This document shows positions 1-8,180 of a stretch of 16,467 nucleotides of DNA, one piece after another. The notes beneath the pieces are model-generated. The model was not told where the DNA came from. It saw only the letters and a program-made list of their open reading frames with translations, and did not search any database. The stretch comes from JBEGTT01 sp041179245 (lineage in GTDB: Bacteria > Pseudomonadota > Gammaproteobacteria > Burkholderiales > Rhodocyclaceae). A program made the position numbers and the translations under genes. Each line of letters begins with the position of its first letter. The stretch's first letter is position 1. The stretch is from positions 1 to 16,467 of the forward strand of contig JBEGTT010000124.1 of the NCBI GenBank assembly GCA_041179245.1, given 5' to 3'.

Positions 1-1204
1 AGCGGGGCAACATATTGGCAATGGTCGTTTTGCCACTGCCCGATTGCCCGACTAACGCCACACTTTCGCCGGGCTGGATGGTAAAACTAACGCCATCTAG
101 TGCAGGCCGCTCAGTGTCTGGGTACTGGAAAGAAACGCGATCAAAAATCACCTCCCCTCGTGCCGTTTGACCACTCAAAACATCCGTTCCGGTGTCTTCC
201 TCTGGCTTCTCATCAATCAAGCCAAACACACTTTCAGCTGCCGCTAAACCTTGCTGAATCGGTGCGTTAACATCCGTCAGACGTTTGAGTGGCGCCAGCA
301 CCATGAGCATGGCGGTGATGAAGGAAACGAAACTCCCGACGGTGGTTTTGTCGGACGAGGCTTGATGCAGTGCGACACCCATGATGGTCGCTAAGGCGAT
401 GGCCGCAAAAAATTGGACGATCGGCCCTTGAGTCGCTGACGCCACCTTGCCGCGCATATTCAGTCGACGCTGGATTTCAGCAGCTTGGCGGAAACGACCA
501 CTCTCGTAGCGTTGTCCACCAAAAATCTTGATGACTTTGTAACCCTCAATCATCTCTTGAAGAACTTGGGTGAGCGTACCCTGAGACTCTTGTAAACCAC
601 GGGAAATCTGCCGTAAACGTTTCCCAAAATAACTAACTGCCAAGGCAATAAATGGCACCATTGCTACTGTCACTAGGGTAAGTTGCCAGTTCAAATAGAA
701 CAGCCACGCCATCAACCCGACAATTGACAGACTATCTTTCACTAGGTTGGTTAACGCTTCTGTGGCAGCCCCCGCGACGCCATTAACGTCGTAGGTTACG
801 CGGGTCATCAGTCGTCCCGATAGGTTGTCCCCGAAGTAGCGCACTGGCAAGGTCATAATCCGGTCGAACATTTCTCGGCGGAGTTCCAGCACCACTTTAT
901 TAGATACCCAGCTCATGGCGTAATCGCCGATAAAACCGAGAATCGCTCGCCCCACAAAAACAGCGACGATACCCAAAGGGTAAATTAGCCAGTCCCACTC
1001 GCCTTGTTTGCTGGCAAAACCGTCGTCCAACAGATTTTTCATCAGCGCGGGGAAAATCGGCTCGACGATAGCCGATAGGCCCATGCAGCCGATAGCGATG
1101 ACAAAAGCTTTCCAGTAGGGCTTAACGTAAGTCAATAAACGCAGATACAGTGCTTTGCTGGTCATCGTCGACCGGCCATGCATATTGGTAGGAATATAGG
1201 CCAT
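1..1204 (-). CDS. msbA: Lipid A/LPS export ABC transporter MsbA (C-terminus beyond window)
   Basis: Flips lipid A-core from the inner to the outer leaflet of the inner membrane using ATP; works as a homodimer with a fused permease and ATPase. The frame is open for 401 codons and runs off the left edge. The N-terminal part is a six-helix type I exporter domain, with MsbA-like stretches such as YFGDNLSGRLMTRVTYDVNG and KVIKIFGGQRYE. The ATPase domain begins near residue 340 and Walker A (GQSGSGKT, residues 386-393) lies at bases 26-49. Signature motif, Walker B and H-loop fall outside the window. I take the ATG at 1204, 5 bases after the upstream stop. No start has a clear ribosome site; the ATG at 1165 would place Walker A at 373-380, close to E. 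coli MsbA. Last gene seen of the LPS run, so probably cotranscribed. Another type I exporter is possible but less likely here. Confidence 0.9.
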   Translation of the reverse strand, partial: MAYIPTNMHGRSTMTSKALYLRLLTYVKPYWKAFVIAIGCMGLSAIVEPIFPALMKNLLDDGFASKQGEWDWLIYPLGIVAVFVGRAILGFIGDYAMSWVSNKVVLELRREMFDRIMTLPVRYFGDNLSGRLMTRVTYDVNGVAGAATEALTNLVKDSLSIVGLMAWLFYLNWQLTLVTVAMVPFIALAVSYFGKRLRQISRGLQESQGTLTQVLQEMIEGYKVIKIFGGQRYESGRFRQAAEIQRRLNMRGKVASATQGPIVQFFAAIALATIMGVALHQASSDKTTVGSFVSFITAMLMVLAPLKRLTDVNAPIQQGLAAAESVFGLIDEKPEEDTGTDVLSGQTARGEVIFDRVSFQYPDTERPALDGVSFTIQPGESVALVGQSGSGKTTIANMLPR

Positions 1205-1209
1205 CCGGT

Positions 1210-2499
1210 TTATAGCCGCCAGAAAGTGTAGCCAGCGGCTTGGTAAGCAGCTGATGACAATACGGACTTCACATCGACCACTACACCCTTGGCTTGCACT
1301 AACTCGCCAGCCGCTTGAGGTGTCAATTTCGCAAACTCGTGATGCGAAACCGCTACGATTAATGCCTCTGCTTTAGGGAGTTGGTTTTGTGCCGTCAAGG
1401 TTAGGCCGTATTCATGCATGACTTCATCGGCTTCAGCACAAGGGTCGCAAATATTGACTTTGATGCCATAACTCTCCAACTCTCGGACGATGTCCGGTAC
1501 CTTGGAGTTACGTACATCTGGACAGTTTTCCTTGAAAGTGAGTCCTAACACATTGACTTGGGCACCGCGAATATTCGAGCCAGTTTGAATCATCAGCTTG
1601 ACGGTTTTTTCAGCAACAAATTTACCCATGCCGTCGTTAATCCGCCGACCGGCAAGAATCACTTGCGGGTGATAACCGAGCATTTCGGCTTTATGAGTCA
1701 GGTAATACGGGTCAACACCAATACAGTGACCGCCGACCAAACCGGGGAAGAATTTCAGGAAATTCCACTTGGTGCCAGCCGCTTGCAGGACTTCGGTGGT
1801 GTCGATACCGAGCTTGTCGAAAATAATCGCCAATTCGTTCATGAACGCAATGTTCAGGTCGCGCTGGGTATTTTCGATCACTTTGGCCGCTTCAGCCACT
1901 TTGATGCTGGACGCTTTGTGCACGCCAGCCTTAACAATGCTGCTGTATAGGGCGGCAACTTTTTCCAGCGTTTCGGGTGTGTCACCTGACACCACCTTGG
2001 TAATGGTGGTGAGTGTGTGTTCACGATCGCCGGGGTTAATCCGCTCAGGGGAATAACCAATATTGAAATCAACGCCCCACTTTAGGCCAGATATTTTTTC
2101 CAGCACCGGGACACAAATTTCCTCGGTCGCACCGGGGTAAACCGTGGATTCATAAATCACCACAGCACCACGCTGGAGGTTACGGCCAATGATTTCTGAT
2201 GCGCCCACCAGCGGAGAAAAATCCGGGCGATGCGCCTCGTCCACCGGCGTTGGCACCGCCACCACAATCAACTCCGCTTGTTTCAGCAGCGTTTCGTCAG
2301 ACGTCACGGTTAAGTGTGTAGCCGCTTTGAGTCCTTCGGTGCCGACTTCTCCGGTTGGGTCTTCGCCCCCTTGAATCATCGCCACTTTGCGCTGGGCGAC
2401 ATCAAATCCGATGGTTGGACGCACCTTGCCAAACTCAACCGCGAGCGGCAAACCAACGTAACCAAGTCCAACAACGGCAATTAGAGGGCTAGTCTTCAC
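1210..2499 (-). CDS. tviB: UDP-N-acetyl-D-hexosamine 6-dehydrogenase (TviB/WbpO family)
   Basis: Cytoplasmic NAD-dependent enzyme that oxidises C6 of UDP-GlcNAc or UDP-GalNAc twice to give the uronate, a precursor for acidic sugars in surface polysaccharide. 429 residues, full family length. The N-terminal Rossmann fold carries GLGYVG at residues 11-16. YSPERINPGD (149-158), the central segment with K206 and N210, and GGHCIGVDPYYL with the catalytic-type C259 are all present. The C-terminal UDP-binding domain contains LGLTFKENCPDVRNSK. The whole protein reads like Salmonella TviB; motifs alone do not separate UDP-GlcNAc from UDP-GalNAc specificity. The start is GTG at 2499, with no good ribosome site ahead, 29 bases after the GT4 gene. 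It sits between the GT4 and msbA genes, which suggests the uronate is used in LPS core or O-chain. Confidence 0.88.
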   Translation of the reverse strand: MKTSPLIAVVGLGYVGLPLAVEFGKVRPTIGFDVAQRKVAMIQGGEDPTGEVGTEGLKAATHLTVTSDETLLKQAELIVVAVPTPVDEAHRPDFSPLVGASEIIGRNLQRGAVVIYESTVYPGATEEICVPVLEKISGLKWGVDFNIGYSPERINPGDREHTLTTITKVVSGDTPETLEKVAALYSSIVKAGVHKASSIKVAEAAKVIENTQRDLNIAFMNELAIIFDKLGIDTTEVLQAAGTKWNFLKFFPGLVGGHCIGVDPYYLTHKAEMLGYHPQVILAGRRINDGMGKFVAEKTVKLMIQTGSNIRGAQVNVLGLTFKENCPDVRNSKVPDIVRELESYGIKVNICDPCAEADEVMHEYGLTLTAQNQLPKAEALIVAVSHHEFAKLTPQAAGELVQAKGVVVDVKSVLSSAAYQAAGYTFWRL

Positions 2500-2528
2500 A
2501 ATAGAAAATCCGAAAAATAGGGACGGGA

Positions 2529-3671
2529 TTATAACTGCTGGTAGAGCGCGAGTAATTCGGATGCCATCGCGGGCAAGGTTAGGTGACTCACGGCTGCTCG
2601 TGCGGAGACTTTTGCTTTGCCCTGTTTGGAAAGCTCGCAGAGCGCATCCAGTTGAGTTGCCATCTGCTTAACATCCAAGGCATCACACACATAACCATTT
2701 CCGCCTGCTTGAATAAACTCAGCAGCACCGCAGGAATTGGACACCAGCGATGGCAAGCCAGCGGACAATGCTTCCAAGGCGGCATTCGGACAAGGATCGT
2801 ATAGCGTTGGCAAAACGAAGGCATCGGCTGCGCCATACCAAGGACGAACATCTTTTAGCGGCCCGGTGAAAATCACCCGCTTGGTTATATTGAGCTTCTG
2901 TGCCAATGCCCGCATCGCGTTGAGTTTACGATCAGCGCCAACGACGACTAAACGAGCATCGGGCCGAGTCATTTGGGCAAAAGCCGCCAACAACCCCGGA
3001 ATGCCTTTGCGCTCGAAGCCACTGCCGACAAACAGCAGTAGCGGTACTTCGTTGGGAATATGGTGAGCGCTGCGTACCTTTTCGCGAAATTCTTCAGCCA
3101 GACGGGGATGAAAAACCTCACCATCGACTCCGTTGTAAATGACGCGTAATTTCTCGGTAGGGACTTGGTAAAACTGAGCCACCTCATCGGCCACCAACCG
3201 GGAGTTACAAATCACCACCTTCAGCGCAGGATGTTCAAACATGGCTTTTTCAGCAGCCAGCACCGCGCTATGAAATGGCGAAATCCGTTGAGCGAAGCGA
3301 CCTAGCAGGCCTAAAACGCGGTTGCGATGTTGCAGCCAAGCGGCGTGTACACCATCGCCTGCCCGAAAAATATTGCAGCCGGGAATCCGCTCATGGGCCT
3401 GCACGATGTCGAAGTGTTCTGTTGCCATCACCGCTTGAGCGGCTGCACAAAAACTCTGGTCACGGGCCGCTCGACCACCCAGCATCCGTGAATACGGCGG
3501 GTCACAAATAACCTGCTTAAATCCTTCGATGGGCGCACCTTTCCAGCTTCGGGTAAGTAATGTGATTTCTGCACCTTTAGTAGCAAGGGCGGAAAGCGCT
3601 CGTTCAACGAAGCGTTCCGCCCCCCCAAAGGGGTTGTAGCGTTGGCGAATCAGGGCGATTTTTAATGCCAT
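2529..3671 (-). CDS. WaaG-like family 4 glycosyltransferase (LPS core)
   Basis: Probable retaining GT-B glycosyltransferase that adds a hexose to the LPS core at the cytoplasmic face of the inner membrane. 380 residues, close to E. coli WaaG (374). The N-terminal acceptor domain has the GGAER loop at residues 16-20. The donor domain has VIYNGVD (178-184), GSGFERKG (217-224) and the nucleotide-sugar motif YDPCPNAALEAL (291-302); a second Glu is present (E300), but the first Glu of the classical E-x7-E motif is not obvious. The ATG at 3671 overlaps the upstream acyltransferase stop by one base (TGATG). A TTG three bases earlier also extends the frame but is less likely. The first ten codons resemble the stub at 5662-5724, so this gene is the downstream partner of a duplicated start. 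The exact sugar cannot be read from sequence. Confidence 0.85.
   Translation of the reverse strand: MALKIALIRQRYNPFGGAERFVERALSALATKGAEITLLTRSWKGAPIEGFKQVICDPPYSRMLGGRAARDQSFCAAAQAVMATEHFDIVQAHERIPGCNIFRAGDGVHAAWLQHRNRVLGLLGRFAQRISPFHSAVLAAEKAMFEHPALKVVICNSRLVADEVAQFYQVPTEKLRVIYNGVDGEVFHPRLAEEFREKVRSAHHIPNEVPLLLFVGSGFERKGIPGLLAAFAQMTRPDARLVVVGADRKLNAMRALAQKLNITKRVIFTGPLKDVRPWYGAADAFVLPTLYDPCPNAALEALSAGLPSLVSNSCGAAEFIQAGGNGYVCDALDVKQMATQLDALCELSKQGKAKVSARAAVSHLTLPAMASELLALYQQL
3636..3662 (-). repeat. Direct repeat, 3' copy (within GT4 start)
   Basis: 27 bases that match 5695-5721 at 24 positions, including an unbroken run of 16. This copy encodes KIALIRQRY at the start of the intact glycosyltransferase. 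The two copies are in the same orientation and bracket the acyltransferase gene. Confidence 0.8.
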
Positions 3672-5671
3672 CAAAAACAGTCTTTATTTTCAAATATTTT
3701 AGAAAGAAGCGCAGCCCCATTTTGATTCATATGATTGTCGTCAGAATATAATATTTTATCGTCGTCAATGGTCAAACAATCACTGCCTGCGCAAAGCATC
3801 GGGGTGGGCGTAAGGAAACAAACACTGGGTGTGTTAAGGGCGAACGCTTGTAGGTATGACTCAATTAGCTCAAATCGAGATAAATGAATTGCACTCGAAA
3901 TAGAACACTTTATAGATGAATAGTTTGATAGTTCTTTTCTTGCGTAGCATTTAGATGCAGCCACATTTTGCGTAGGGACTTCGCCCAAAATCACCACTTT
4001 TTTCCCGTGGCGTATTAAATCATTTGCCAATGCCTTGACATTTTCCAAAACCAACTCTTCTTGATTTTTATATTGACGGCCAGCCAAGTCAGCAAGCTTA
4101 ATGGGCGCAGATACATTTGTTTTGCCAAATGGGAGTGATTTTGCATAAGCCACAAACCTGGCAGCCAACGCAACTGTTTTTATGTTGTCATTGTTGATAA
4201 TATACTCATATATTATTTTTGATTTACTAGCGCAATTTCTGTCGTCATCAATACGTTCGATCCCGGGAAATGGGGGGCACCCTCCCACACCTGCTACAGT
4301 AGTGCCTAAGCTTTTATTTGAATGAAATAAATGCTCCTGGACAGCAAGGCCATAATGATTTGCATGGGAGTCACCCCAGACAAAAACTTCATTAGTTTTA
4401 GCGGTCACGCAACCATTTTTGAATTGCAACTGACCTGAATTCACCTCTGCGTAACAAGGTGAAGGGGAGTCGAGTTTTGTATTGGCGAAATGCGGAAAAT
4501 CAAGACCTAATACCTCCTGATGTTCTCGAACAAATCTACCTAGCGAAAAAACAAGCACAATCGAAAGTGCGAATAAAACCAGAGGGGGTACCATGTGATT
4601 TTTCTGGCGAATTTTGATAGCAATAGACTGCCTTATCGGTTGCTCAAGGTATTTTGTTGAAGCAAAAGCCAGAAACAAAGCTAGGATTAAGCAGCTCAAA
4701 CCCCACCCAAACGGAAGCTCGCCGATGTGCATAATCCGAGCAAATGCCAACAATGGCCAATGCCAGAGATAAAAAGCATAAGACACAAGTCCAATAGCAA
4801 CGAAGGGCCGAGCAGATAAAATATGCTTATTAACGAACGAATCTTTTCCACCAACTATTAATAAGGCAGCGCCGAGTGTCGGAAGCAAAGCTGCCGCCCC
4901 GGGAAAAACAGTTTGTTTGCTGTAAAAGAAAATAGGAATTAGTGTAAGGAATAAACCGGTTACAGAAATAAATTCAAGCCAATTTTTGCTGATGGATATA
5001 AATCTTTTTGCATTGACTGCAATAAAGGAGCCAATCAACAGCTCCCAAGCGCGATGTTGAATTAAAAAGAACGCGTCTTTGGTGTGATGCTCATAAATCG
5101 CCAGAATAGCCATTACCAAGGAGGCCGTTATTAATATTGCCACCCATTTTGATACGTTGGCTTTTTTTGCAAATAGTAAAACTAATATCCACGGCCAAAA
5201 AATATAAAACTGCTCTTCGACCGAGAGTGACCATAGGTGCAGTAGTGGCTTTAATTCAAACGAATTATGAAAATAATCGCCGGCCTGCCTATTCAAAAAT
5301 ATATTGAGTACAAAGAACGCGGATGACTCTAGGTCTTTGGCAAGCTCTACCACTTCTTCTTTAAAAAGGAGAAAACTGCTTGCTGCTAAAACGCTTATGG
5401 CCACTACGATAAATGAAGGCAGAATTCTTGCAAATCTCCGCGCATAAAAATTTCTTAGGGTGAAACTTCCTTGGGATATTTCGTTTTTTATTGTTTCGGT
5501 AATCAAATATCCAGAGATTACAAAAAAAATATCTACGCCAACAAACCCACCGGTTATATAAGGAAATTCCGCGTGGTATAGCGCCACCGCAAGCACAGCC
5601 AATGCTCTAAGCCCGTCAATATCTGGCCGGTATTTCTGGTGAACGTCTGGTAATTTGGTTATTAACGACAT
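3671..5671 (-). CDS. Acyltransferase 3 / SGNH-type O-acyltransferase (OafA-like)
   Basis: Probable polysaccharide or LPS O-acetyltransferase: a membrane acyltransferase-3 domain passes an acyl group across the inner membrane and a periplasmic SGNH domain transfers it to sugar. 666 residues, typical of the two-domain class. The N-terminus has RPDIDGLR (15-22) with R22 and H33 spaced as in the family R-x10-H motif, GGFVGVDIFFVISGYL (41-56), FYARRFARILP (75-85) and LWSLSVEEQFYIFWP; about ten to eleven hydrophobic segments follow. The SGNH part has GDSH (433-436, nucleophile S435), GVGGCPP near 461-467 and DDNH (644-647) supplying the Asp/His pair. The ATG at 5671 has no ribosome site but lies inside the GT4 stub frame, so translation may be coupled to it. 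The gene is visibly more AT-rich than its neighbours, which suggests acquisition from another genome. Acceptor and acyl group are unknown. Confidence 0.88.
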   Translation of the reverse strand: MSLITKLPDVHQKYRPDIDGLRALAVLAVALYHAEFPYITGGFVGVDIFFVISGYLITETIKNEISQGSFTLRNFYARRFARILPSFIVVAISVLAASSFLLFKEEVVELAKDLESSAFFVLNIFLNRQAGDYFHNSFELKPLLHLWSLSVEEQFYIFWPWILVLLFAKKANVSKWVAILITASLVMAILAIYEHHTKDAFFLIQHRAWELLIGSFIAVNAKRFISISKNWLEFISVTGLFLTLIPIFFYSKQTVFPGAAALLPTLGAALLIVGGKDSFVNKHILSARPFVAIGLVSYAFYLWHWPLLAFARIMHIGELPFGWGLSCLILALFLAFASTKYLEQPIRQSIAIKIRQKNHMVPPLVLFALSIVLVFSLGRFVREHQEVLGLDFPHFANTKLDSPSPCYAEVNSGQLQFKNGCVTAKTNEVFVWGDSHANHYGLAVQEHLFHSNKSLGTTVAGVGGCPPFPGIERIDDDRNCASKSKIIYEYIINNDNIKTVALAARFVAYAKSLPFGKTNVSAPIKLADLAGRQYKNQEELVLENVKALANDLIRHGKKVVILGEVPTQNVAASKCYARKELSNYSSIKCSISSAIHLSRFELIESYLQAFALNTPSVCFLTPTPMLCAGSDCLTIDDDKILYSDDNHMNQNGAALLSKIFENKDCF

Positions 5672-5724
5672 AACGCGCAGCTAAATTGGGCAGGGTAACG
5701 CTGGAGAATCAGGGCGATTTTCAC
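5662..5724 (-). pseudogene. 5' stub of a GT4 glycosyltransferase gene
   Basis: A 20-codon frame starts at GTG 5724, overlapping the heptosyltransferase stop by four bases (GTGA). It begins VKIALILQRYPAQF, close to the MALKIALIRQRYNPF start of the intact GT4 gene, then diverges and stops at TAA 10 bases inside the acyltransferase gene. Two of the three mismatches in the shared 27 bases are synonymous third-position changes, as expected for diverged coding copies. I read it as what remains of an older GT4 gene that directly followed the heptosyltransferase gene. Its only present role may be to carry ribosomes to the acyltransferase start. Confidence 0.6.
5695..5721 (-). repeat. Direct repeat, 5' copy (scar upstream of acyltransferase)
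   Basis: 27 bases, 24 identical to 3636-3662 in the same orientation, encoding KIALILQRY of the GT4 stub. It lies about 2.06 kb from its partner, with the acyltransferase gene between them. Confidence 0.8.
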
Positions 5725-6836
5725 GAGGCAAGCAATTCTTCAACGGCGGTCAGAACGGTGCTGACGGGAATATGGGTTAAGCAATCACTGACTTTGCCTC
5801 CACCGCAACCATCGACACCACAAGGGCGGCAAGGGTGGAGTTGGCTGGTGATTAGCCGAACCGGCGCACCAGATGACCAAGCGCCCCATTGTTTGTCACC
5901 AGATGGCCCAAACAAAGCGACTACAGGTGTCGCCATTGCCGCAGCAATGTGCATCGGCGCAGAGTCCACGCCGACAAAAAGGCGAGCTTTTTGAGTCAAC
6001 GCCGCCAGTTCTTTCAGTGACAGTTTTCCTGCCAAGCTCAATGCCGGTTGAGCAAGCTGCGACTGAATCGCTTCCACCATCGCCAACTCGTCAGGGCTAG
6101 GCGCCGCAGTTAACACCACCGGCCAACCTTTAGCTTGAATTGCAGTGATTAACTCAGCCATTTGCGTTGCCGGCCAGCATTTGAAAAACCAGCGAGAGGC
6201 CGGGTGAATGTGGATAAACGGCTTGCCGGCCAATCCCAGTGCCTGCAAATGGTGTTCTACAGACACGTCAGCGGAAGCACCCGCGACCAGCGTTAAGCGA
6301 CGTTCTTCTGGTGAGGGTGGAATCCCGATTCGCCGCAGTGCATCCAAGTGAGCTTCCACCACATGCCGCAGGGCATTTTTGGGGTTTTCGATCAGATGGG
6401 TAAACCGTTTCGACCAACGTTTTCCGCGACCTGATTGTTTGTAACTCACCGCCCAGCGGGGTTTTAACAAGCGCACCAACCAAGCACCGCGCCAATGTTC
6501 GGTCAGGTGAATAATTAAATCGTATTGGCGATGTTTTAGCTGGCGTAGCAAACCCAGTTCTGCACTGGCTTGGCCCCACAGCCCCAATTTTTTCCAGTTT
6601 CGATCAATGGTGTGTAGCTCGGAAATGGCGGGATGCTCGGTTAGCATTTCTGCCGTGTCAGCATAAACCAGCGCATCAATTTCGCAGTGGGGCGCATGGT
6701 TCTTTAAGACAGAGAACACGGGAGACGTGAGTAGTACGTCGCCGTGATGGCGCAGTTTAACCACTAAAACCCGCTTGAGTTGATCTAGCGGAATAGCATC
6801 TTTGAGGTAAGTGGTAGCGTTAGCGATATTAGACAT
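5721..6836 (-). CDS. waaQ: Putative LPS heptosyltransferase III (WaaQ/RfaQ type)
   Basis: GT-B enzyme of family GT9 that transfers heptose from an ADP-heptose donor to the LPS inner core. 371 residues. The N-terminal motif KLRHHGDVLLTSPV (27-40) includes the Gly-Asp found in heptosyltransferase active sites. The C-terminal ADP-heptose motif VGVDSAPMHIAAAM and ALFGPSG span about 288-313. The Cys-rich segment near 336-352 (HPCRPCGVDGCGGG, then a fourth Cys) is typical of the RfaQ branch. The ATG at 6836 overlaps the cobC stop by eight bases; an in-frame ATG at 6866 would overlap much more and lies outside the conserved part. The TGA stop overlaps the GTG of the GT4 stub. Family assignment is firm; position III rather than I or II rests on overall resemblance. 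Confidence 0.85.
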   Translation of the reverse strand: MSNIANATTYLKDAIPLDQLKRVLVVKLRHHGDVLLTSPVFSVLKNHAPHCEIDALVYADTAEMLTEHPAISELHTIDRNWKKLGLWGQASAELGLLRQLKHRQYDLIIHLTEHWRGAWLVRLLKPRWAVSYKQSGRGKRWSKRFTHLIENPKNALRHVVEAHLDALRRIGIPPSPEERRLTLVAGASADVSVEHHLQALGLAGKPFIHIHPASRWFFKCWPATQMAELITAIQAKGWPVVLTAAPSPDELAMVEAIQSQLAQPALSLAGKLSLKELAALTQKARLFVGVDSAPMHIAAAMATPVVALFGPSGDKQWGAWSSGAPVRLITSQLHPCRPCGVDGCGGGKVSDCLTHIPVSTVLTAVEELLAS

Positions 6837-7401
6837 AGGCGGGTATTTTACGCGGGAGCGAGGCAACCGTCAGACTCGCAAAGTCAATCGGCAACCGTGA
6901 CCATTCATCGAAAGGTAAGTTGTTAAGAACGCCAAGTAACACCCGTATCACCCCCGCATGGGTCACAACGACCCAAGATTCTGCGGAGGCCTCAATCTCA
7001 TTTAGCCAACGCAATACCCGCTCTCGCAGTTGCTGTACAGATTCTCCGTTGGGTGGTGCAAAGCCAGCCACATCGGCAGCCCACGCATCAATCTCGTGGC
7101 GAGGAATGTCATTCCACGCTTTACCTTCCCAGTCGCCGAAATCAATTTCTTGTAGGCAAGTATCAACGAGAGGTTTAGGCCGATGCAGTTGTTTAGCTAA
7201 TGCATCGGCGAGTCTGTGGCAACGCTGCAGCGGGCTGGAAATAATTTGGCAAGTACCGGTTGCGGCAAAGACACTTGCCAGCAAAGGCGCCAGTTGAGTA
7301 AGCGCTTCGTCAATTTCTGCCGGTGTTACCGGGACATCCATTTGGCCGTAACAAATTCCCGAAGCAATGTCTGGGCGAGGGTGGCGGATCAGATAGAGCA
7401 C
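6829..7401 (-). CDS. cobC: Alpha-ribazole phosphatase, histidine phosphatase family
   Basis: Removes the phosphate from alpha-ribazole 5'-phosphate (or from adenosylcobalamin 5'-phosphate) in nucleotide loop assembly. 190 residues. RHPRP at 6-10 gives the phospho-acceptor H7. R60 in SSPLQR, E85 in LQEIDFGDWEG and H148 in VVTHAG complete the usual phosphatase pocket. ICYGQMDVPV after the catalytic His is characteristic of CobC rather than general phosphoglycerate mutases. The start is GTG at 7401, three bases after the cobS stop. Its 3' end overlaps the heptosyltransferase start, so the cobamide and LPS genes are physically coupled here. Some other small-molecule phosphatase is possible, but the cobS-cobT context argues against it. 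Confidence 0.87.
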   Translation of the reverse strand: MLYLIRHPRPDIASGICYGQMDVPVTPAEIDEALTQLAPLLASVFAATGTCQIISSPLQRCHRLADALAKQLHRPKPLVDTCLQEIDFGDWEGKAWNDIPRHEIDAWAADVAGFAPPNGESVQQLRERVLRWLNEIEASAESWVVVTHAGVIRVLLGVLNNLPFDEWSRLPIDFASLTVASLPRKIPAYV

Positions 7402-7404
7402 AGA

Positions 7405-8172
7405 TTATCTGGGTAACGCGGCGAGCACACCCAAGTAAAATGCCAATTCGGACACTTGTTGTACGCCGCCTAGGCAGTCGCCGGTGTATCCGCCTAAATT
7501 GCGCGACAGAATGCCGGACATCCACAGCGTAACAACGCCAGCCAGTGCACTGCCAGCCATGATCGCAGAGGGGGGGAGTAACAAGCAGGCCGGTAAAATT
7601 AACGCCGCAGCGAGTACAAATCCGTCAGCAGAAAGTCGTTTGGCCAAGGGTTTGGATTTCGATTCAGCATCCTCACGAACGTATTCCATGGTGAGCAACA
7701 AACTGGTGGAGCACAGGCGGGAAACGGCATGCCCAGCCACTAAGGCTGCGGGTAGCCAGATGGCAGAAAGCTCTGAGAGTAGAACAAATTTTCCGAGTAA
7801 AGCCAGGGTGAGTGCGACAACGCCATAGCTGCCAACCCGCGAATCTTTCATGATTTCCAGAATGCGGGTTTTGTCCCAACCACCACCAAGGCCGTCAACC
7901 ATGTCGGATAAACCGTCTTCATGGAATGCACCGGTCAGGTAAATACTAGCGGCCATACTGAGGACGATGGCGATGGATTTTGGCCAGAGCATGTCGGTTA
8001 GCCAGAAAGTAAGCGCAGCAAATCCGCCCACTAAAATACCGATGATCGGGAAATAACGCGCAGAGCGATTAAGCCCTTCTTCGGAATGCCCTACCCAACG
8101 GGGAACCGGGATGCGGGTAAAAAAGCGCACTGCGCCTAGGAAAGCTTCTAGTTCGTGACGAATCAGGCCCAT
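7405..8172 (-). CDS. cobS: Adenosylcobinamide-GDP ribazoletransferase (cobalamin synthase)
   Basis: Inner-membrane enzyme that joins adenosylcobinamide-GDP to alpha-ribazole (phosphate), the last assembly step of the cobamide. 255 residues with several hydrophobic helices. The N-terminus has FFTRIPVP (17-24) and RYFPIIGILVGG (39-50). The conserved acidic block at 81-117 carries HEDGLSDMVDGLGGG and MKDSRVGSYG, the family signature thought to bind metal and substrate. The ATG at 8172 is preceded by TGAGGA, a good ribosome site that overlaps the cobT stop, eight bases upstream. The open frame continues upstream to 8373, but that part is the cobT gene read out of frame. Confidence 0.93.
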   Translation of the reverse strand: MGLIRHELEAFLGAVRFFTRIPVPRWVGHSEEGLNRSARYFPIIGILVGGFAALTFWLTDMLWPKSIAIVLSMAASIYLTGAFHEDGLSDMVDGLGGGWDKTRILEIMKDSRVGSYGVVALTLALLGKFVLLSELSAIWLPAALVAGHAVSRLCSTSLLLTMEYVREDAESKSKPLAKRLSADGFVLAAALILPACLLLPPSAIMAGSALAGVVTLWMSGILSRNLGGYTGDCLGGVQQVSELAFYLGVLAALPR

Positions 8173-8180
8173 AAATATCC

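Noticed and set aside
1558..2056. Plus-strand open frames opposite the UDP-sugar dehydrogenase
   Set aside because: The minus strand encodes a full-length conserved enzyme with all motifs, so these are shadows. The same holds for small opposite-strand frames over the GT4, heptosyltransferase, cobC, cobT and cyclase genes.
3636..5724. Insertion sequence or transposon carrying the acyltransferase gene
   Set aside because: No transposase, no terminal inverted repeats, and the flanking repeat is glycosyltransferase coding sequence rather than a target-site duplication; homologous exchange explains it better.
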